Assembly: GCA_963736575.1 (NCBI GenBank)
Contig: CAVTPD010000002.1
Location: 1 to 64,000 of the forward strand
DNA length: 64,000 bases
Reading direction: 5' to 3'
Source: CAVTPD01 sp963736575
Lineage (GTDB): Bacteria; Bacteroidota; Bacteroidia; Cytophagales; JAAEPT01
Shown here: piece after piece, positions 63,958 through 64,000 of the stretch
Layout: every line of letters starts with the position of its first letter
How positions within the stretch are numbered: the first letter of the stretch is position 1
Program-made: the position numbers and the translations under genes
Notes under the pieces: generated by a model
What the model saw: the letters and a program-made list of their open reading frames with translations, nothing else
Databases searched by the model: none
What the model was told of the DNA's origin: nothing

Positions 63958-64000
63958 ATGAAATTAATTGAATCGTTAAACTGGAGATACGCTACTAAAA
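63958..64000 (+). CDS. nitroreductase-family NAD(P)H oxidoreductase, 5' end (partial)
   Basis: The ATG at 63958 opens MKLIESLNWRYATK, the usual N-terminus of NfsB/MdaB-like nitroreductases (N-L-N-W-R-Y-A-T-K). The gene continues past the window edge. With pirin and the extradiol dioxygenase it suggests handling of quinones or nitroaromatics. Confidence 0.8.
   Translation, partial: MKLIESLNWRYATK

Overview
The window reads as chromosomal DNA of a Bacteroidota bacterium, most likely a gliding-type member of Flavobacteriales or a close relative. The DNA is AT-rich. Two loci encode very long secreted proteins with gliding-motility (CHU_C-type) C-terminal domains, each followed by a PorP/SprF-type membrane protein. 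Several promoters fit the Bacteroidota TAnnTTTG -7 element, Shine-Dalgarno sites are weak, and the housekeeping set (type B L31, alternative GlmU, fused DAHP synthase/chorismate mutase) is typical of the phylum. I cannot name a genus from sequence alone.

Layout. 1-5562: a tightly overlapping surface-glycan operon (glycosyltransferases, two left-handed beta-helix acetyltransferases, an epimerase, a polyprenyl-phosphate sugar-phosphate transferase, a PglC-like initiating transferase, a DegT aminotransferase). 5563-13401: mixed housekeeping genes (AcpH-like, an XRE regulator with a duplicated operator, a frameshifted M3 peptidase, a phosphoribosyltransferase, L31, a GlmU-like enzyme, a sigma-54-type response regulator). 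13402-13568: a 162-bp element with perfect 17-bp inverted ends. 13569-20655: a leftward run with thiL, an HhH protein, a sodium:alanine symporter, an RmlD-like reductase, a cyclophilin, hemC and holB. 20750-31320: an extradiol dioxygenase behind a perfect palindrome, the first CHU_C/PorP pair, a transglutaminase-like protein, a membrane-anchored LuxR-type regulator and a secreted CarboxypepD_reg protein. 31436-35001: two multi-pass membrane proteins abutted by a decayed IS256-family element. 35053-41356: a strong terminator, tRNA-Leu(GAG), pfkA, a frameshifted flippase, a glycosyltransferase, and aroB with DAHP synthase/chorismate mutase.

41556-46819: a subtilisin-like protease, a lipoprotein, a TrpF-like protein lacking the catalytic cysteine, then a small accessory patch: higBA abutting a tRNA-like 3' remnant, unknown genes and a broken type IX-secreted protein. 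46964-51233: a frameshifted GH9 cellulase converging on malQ, then hemB. 51432-59023: the second secretion/motility operon (PKD/CHU_C giant with four clustered frameshifts, PorP/SprF, OmpA-TPR protein). 59204-60111: a possible toxin-antitoxin remnant and a HEPN-like protein. 60159-62806: metE under a cobalamin riboswitch. 62990-64000: a second palindrome-controlled unit (pirin, nitroreductase).

Two regulatory ideas stand out. First, metE mRNA carries a B12 riboswitch followed by three short segments that can pair in two mutually exclusive ways, one of which buries the start codon. Second, the dioxygenase (20799) and the pirin (63015) share the palindrome ATGTTTAAACAT and an MDRK-type N-terminal leader, which suggests one quinone- or electrophile-responsive regulon. 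At least ten reading-frame disruptions occur in otherwise well-conserved genes. This is either active gene decay or, more probably for several of them, single-base errors in the source sequence.
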